From Chara braunii (taxonomy: Eukaryota > Streptophyta > Charophyceae > Charales > Characeae): DNA of 32,138 nucleotides. How positions within the stretch are numbered: position 1 is the stretch's first letter; each line of letters starts with the position of its first letter. Where the stretch lies: positions 3,323,733 to 3,355,870 of the forward strand of contig BFEA01000092.1 in assembly GCA_003427395.1 (NCBI GenBank), given 5' to 3'. A program made the position numbers and the translations under genes. The notes beneath the pieces are model-generated. The model was not told the DNA's origin. It saw only the letters and a list, made by a program, of their open reading frames with translations, and made no database searches. Positions 28,895 to 32,138 of the stretch are shown here, one piece after another.

Positions 28895-29612
28895 TTGGTA
28901 CCGCGCGGATCAGAGTGTGCCAGTGTGGGCATGGCCGAGGATTTTCGGCGGGGTTGAAATTCTTGGGTGAAACCGACACTTTCCGCGTCAGTCAAACTTT
29001 AAGGCGTTCTTCCAGAATTCTAGGGAAAGAAAACTTCAAGGGAAATGAGTCAAAAGACTCGAAACGAGGAGATCTATGATGGGTGGGAGGAGGAACTATA
29101 TGAGCAGATTTCTCTTCGACAGCTGGATACGAATGACGGAGCAAGGGCGATGACTTCCCTACACGAGTGCGCTGGGATGCTGATGCAGGTGAAAGCCATG
29201 TTTGTTGGGCTTCTAGCAAGGAAAGACGTGGGCGGTCCACCAGATAGCGTGACATGGACAACATCAACAACATCAACATCATCAATAACATCAACATTAT
29301 CAACAACATTAACAATAGCAACAACATCAACCGCATCAACAGCGGTTACAAAAGTCATGAGCTGTCGCAATCGGCTTCAAGGTGGGAGTTTGAGGTTGCG
29401 CCAGGTGCGCCTCGGAGGGTCCGAATCAAATCGGGCAACTGCCTGGAAATTAAAACAGGGATGGGATTATCCCTGATTGCTTTGTCAAGTTTGTCTTTTT
29501 GATTAGTTCGACAACTCTTGATCAGACAGCAAAAGAGGCCTTGGGTAGAGCACGCGGAAACTTTCAAGGAGCGCACGCGCCACTCGGCTGTTTTTTGGAA
29601 AGCGCACCATGC
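28895..29612 (+). pseudogene. Unidentified coding module, copy 2 (with insertion)
   Basis: Homologous to 24640-25065. Shared parts are GATCAGAGTG...GGGTTGAAATTC...GTCAGTC at the start, and a reading with SEGPNQIGQLPGN then TTLDQTAKEALGRARGN and LGCFLESAPC at the end. Between them this copy has about 340 extra bases. These include an open frame from ATG 29045 (MSQKTRNEEIYDGWEEELYE, then ECAGMLMQVKAMFVGLLARK) that runs into a Thr/Ser-rich ACA/TCA repeat (29256-29341). The frame of the conserved end differs from that of the ATG-led ORF, so the copy is frame-shifted. The family is unknown. Either this copy keeps an internal region lost from copy 1, or it gained an insertion. Confidence 0.45.
29256..29341. 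repeat. ACA/TCA trinucleotide repeat
   Basis: An imperfect array encoding Thr/Ser on one frame and Asn/Ile on another. It is low complexity. Confidence 0.9.
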
Positions 29613-30750
29613 CTAAATCAGTAGCATTCACCGCAATGACCATGAATTGCCACTTTTACACCCTCGGGCCTCGACAGTTTTAGTGGGGGTTCCGCATGGT
29701 GTGCATTGCACCTTAAGATCTGAGTGAGGGAGGATCATTCAAACCGCCAGTACACGGCCCCAGCCTTGCTGAAAAAGAAAACAAGAGTCATGTTGTCAAT
29801 CACAACATCTACAATAACAACACCATTATGTACAACAGTGGCATCACCGAATATTCCACTCTGTGCCCTGCAATAGAAGCCATTTGATCAAGATTGTGAC
29901 GAATTGCGGGAGGATTTCATGGTGTCGGCATCGTTTGGCAGCCAGTTCTAGTATGTCGTAGCGAATAATCGAGATTTGACAGATGTAGGGGCGGCGATCC
30001 GGGCGCCTTCTCCGGAAGATTTGTTGACATCCGTTTCATTCTCTGACCAACAGTCCGCTGAAGATCACAAGGCATCATCATCATCATCTGACACCGATAC
30101 TTCAGAGCTGCGACATGAAACAATCGCGGGGGTGGTTCAGGCAATTGACCGTGGGGAGGGTTGGATTCGATGGGTTTGGCATGTGTTTTGAATGTGTGTT
30201 GTGTTTTGAATGCACTCTTGCGAAAACATCACATGTTCGGAGTCTTCTTTAACCTAAGGTTTCCCACTGTTTTTTCTCTGTTGCTTGTCTCGATTGTGAC
30301 TGGCACTGGGTGGGTGGTATGATGAAGATGAGCGAGAGGTTGGTTTGTCGTTTGGGTGGTGGACACTCGATAGGGGGAGGATATAGGATAATCAATAAGG
30401 GATAGACAGAACTCGGGTTGGCGAGATGGCAAGGGATCTGCATGGCAATTGCGTGAGAATAATAATGATAATGATATGTGGCGCGAATGTTGCAAACCTC
30501 TGCCAGTAACTGCTGGAAAATGAGAATCTTTGAGCTGGGCTGCGACCTTATGCACGGAGGGGGCCTAGGGTTTGCCATACACAATTATGAGTGTGAAGGA
30601 TTAGGGTAGATTGGAGGACAGTTTGTCATCCTTCCCATGGCTAGACCTAGGTATAGGCTGTGACCTGGCTGGTAAATAGGTGGACAATCAATCCACTGGT
30701 GAGAGGGCAATCAATGTTGATCTGCTAGGTATATTGTCTCTGATTTTGTC
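29613..30750. other. Mostly anonymous sequence with one weak open frame
   Basis: The best open frame is 29976-30191 (plus, 71 codons, Ser/Asp-rich centre SSSSSDTDTSELRHE with a CAT microsatellite at 30075-30088). It has no recognised family and its coding status is doubtful. The rest shows nothing clear. Confidence 0.3.
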
Positions 30751-30752
30751 AG

Positions 30753-30905
30753 TGGGACGCTGGATCCGGTTTCCAGCAAGTGACGCTCCCCACCAATAGA
30801 TTGGAGCCATCTATAAACTGGGGCTTGCTATTGGAGGATGATCGTATCGCCTCCAATAGCAGGTTGCCACAGATGTTTCACAAAAAAAAAAAAAAAAAAA
30901 AAAAA
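30753..30905 (+). mobile_element. SINE-like element, copy B (plus strand)
   Basis: The head is GGGACGCTGGATCCGGTTTC, CAGCAAGTGACGCTCCCCAC, CAATAGAT. Next comes a hairpin, TGCTATTGGAGG ... CCTCCAATAGCA (about 30827-30862), then GTTGCCACAGATGTTTCAC and a run of 24 A (30882-30905). The same order, head then hairpin then A tail, is seen in copy A on the other strand. Confidence 0.5.
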
Positions 30906-31014
30906 GGAGTTTAGCCACCCTTGGATAGCTCAGGGAATACGAAGCGCGACCCCAAAATGCTCATACTTGAATCAGCGTCGCAGGTACCATAGTTTCCATA
31001 TCAACTTTCATATT

Positions 31015-31690
31015 CCTCAGATCCTATTTCAACCCCTAAATTGTCACGATATAGCCGTGAAAGGAAATCTCTGAGAAAATGAACTCGCTTTTTTCGAAGG
31101 CCACCTTTAAACGTAACCTCTCCACTGCATGGAAGACCATTTCACTTGATCCACGAGTCCACGTGTTAATGGTTTAGGAAGCGACCAAAGTATCATCCAC
31201 GATGTCACATACGCGATGGTATATAAGTTAATCAAGGGATGGTCAATCGGGTCTTCTTAATGAACTCACTGAAGGACATGTTCATGGTCCGCTGAAAGTG
31301 GTGAAACTATGATGATTGTCATGGGACAACGTCATCACATCGAATGCACTACAAAGTTCCTTCAAACAGGACTAATGATGTTTGGGGTATGGCATCTTTC
31401 TTTATTTTGACAGGATAAAATCCATGGCGGATGTTGAATTCCGTGGAAACACGGGTGGCTCCAACCGTGTCAAGGAGATCGTCGGTGCGCGGCATGCGAT
31501 AGGCGTCCTTAACTGTGATGGTGTTTAGTTTTTTGTAGTCAATGTCCTGCTACTTTTCTTTGCGAGTATGACCACTAGGAAGAATGAAGGCTTTGTGGCT
31601 GAAGTTATGAGCCTAGCCACGCGAACTATCATATGTTGTCAAGTGTCAACTATCATTCTTTCTGCGAGTAGCAGATTATCAATAATGTAT
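31015..31690 (-). pseudogene. Decayed Ty3/gypsy reverse transcriptase fragment
   Basis: On the minus strand one frame reads DIDYKKLNTITVKDAYRMPR, DDLLDTVGAT and FNIRHGFYPVKI (about 31375-31546), matching the gypsy RT fingers and palm (usual form: D.R.LN..T..D.YP.P..D.LLD..G...FS..D...G). Further on, in shifting frames, FHHFQRTMN corresponds to the usual TFQRLMN. A DIVDDTLVAS stretch sits where the YxDD catalytic box belongs, and FEKSEFIFSEISFHGYIV matches the thumb. Upstream (31560-31690), LITSATKPSFFLVVILAKK resembles the segment before the fingers. Many stops and frameshifts; nothing else of the element is visible. Confidence 0.8.
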
Positions 31691-32035
31691 CAGCAGGGGA
31701 TTGTCAATCTTCATTGTGTGTTCCAGGAGAGTCGTAAGTCCAATGCGCACTTCCACATAGTCTTGGTGACTCCAATGAGAAATCATTGTGCATTATGGGA
31801 TATGAGTTAGTAACTTAGTATCGGCACATATATTTCCCCTTAGGGCAAGCATAATGTCGATCTGACAAATAGTCTCTGTGGTTCCTCGTGGGTCCCTCCG
31901 GAAAAGGCATTGTCTGTTTGCCATAAAAAGATGATTGCTATCATTTGACAATCGTCAGGGCTCACCCCTATCAAAGCAGCATGTGATGCGCAACCTTATA
32001 CCCAGTGCGACGTCTTGTGGTAATAGGCGCCGGTT
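31691..32035. other. Anonymous sequence
   Basis: This may be further upstream sequence of the decayed gypsy element, but no motif could be read. Confidence 0.35.
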
Positions 32036-32045
32036 AGAGTAATCG

Positions 32046-32138
32046 GGGGCCGTGTTTCCCCCCGTACAGATATGGGGAGTACGAACGGCCGTACGGCCGT
32101 ACGTACAGGCCCCCCAAGCAGTCATATGGGCCGTACGT
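32046..32138. repeat. GGCCGTACG palindromic cluster at the window end
   Basis: GGGGGCCGTGTTTCCCCCC is followed by ACGGCCGTACGGCCGT, ACGTAC, GGCCCCCC and GGGCCGTACGT. Dense short palindromes resemble the subterminal region of the hAT-like element at 14965. If this is an element end, the rest lies outside the window. Confidence 0.5.

Overview
The window looks like repeat-dominated nuclear DNA of a eukaryote. It holds two L1-type LINE copies with the reverse-transcriptase-associated zinc finger typical of plant LINEs, a Ty3/gypsy chromovirus pol, a second gypsy RT fossil, a hAT-like non-autonomous transposon, several foldback elements, a SINE-like family, and very long GA, GT, GAA and poly-T tracts. 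There are no operons, no prokaryotic gene packing and no intact host gene that I can recognise. A plant or streptophyte-alga genome fits best. That is inference from the element types; no species-specific gene is present. Six N positions (about 3394, 19987, 25309, 25880, 26801, 26809) mark uncertain base calls.

Layout. Positions 1-8524 form a nested structure. A host repeat was hit by a 5'-truncated LINE on the minus strand (147-8506, with an 18-bp target duplication at 129-146 and 8507-8524). That LINE was later split by a second, plus-strand LINE (1832-7285, with a 15-bp target duplication at 1817-1831 and 7286-7300). A diverged copy of the host repeat without the insertion lies on the minus strand at about 22515-22575. 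Positions 8525-11368 hold no recognisable gene and may include an LTR. Positions 11369-13709 are a broken minus-strand chromovirus pol (RT thumb, RNase H, integrase, chromodomain). Positions 13740-14460 hold A/T-rich tandem and inverted repeats. Positions 14965-15814 are an 850-bp hAT-like element with perfect 10-bp terminal inverted repeats and a perfect 8-bp target duplication.

From 15.8 to 23 kb there are anonymous sequence, minisatellites (54-bp, about 31-bp and 11-bp units), a 149-bp GA tract, and small ORFs of doubtful status, some ending at good splice-donor motifs. From 23.5 to 30.9 kb there are a 488-bp inverted-repeat element, two diverged copies of an unidentified coding module (24.64-25.06 and 28.9-29.6 kb), hairpins, a three-copy SINE-like family and a 65-bp tandem array. 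Positions 31015-31690 are a decayed minus-strand gypsy RT. The window ends inside a palindrome-rich GGCCGTACG cluster.

The recognisable genes do not act together: all belong to independent, decayed mobile elements. The value of the window lies in its insertion history, readable from target duplications, and in several short non-autonomous families that may be undescribed.
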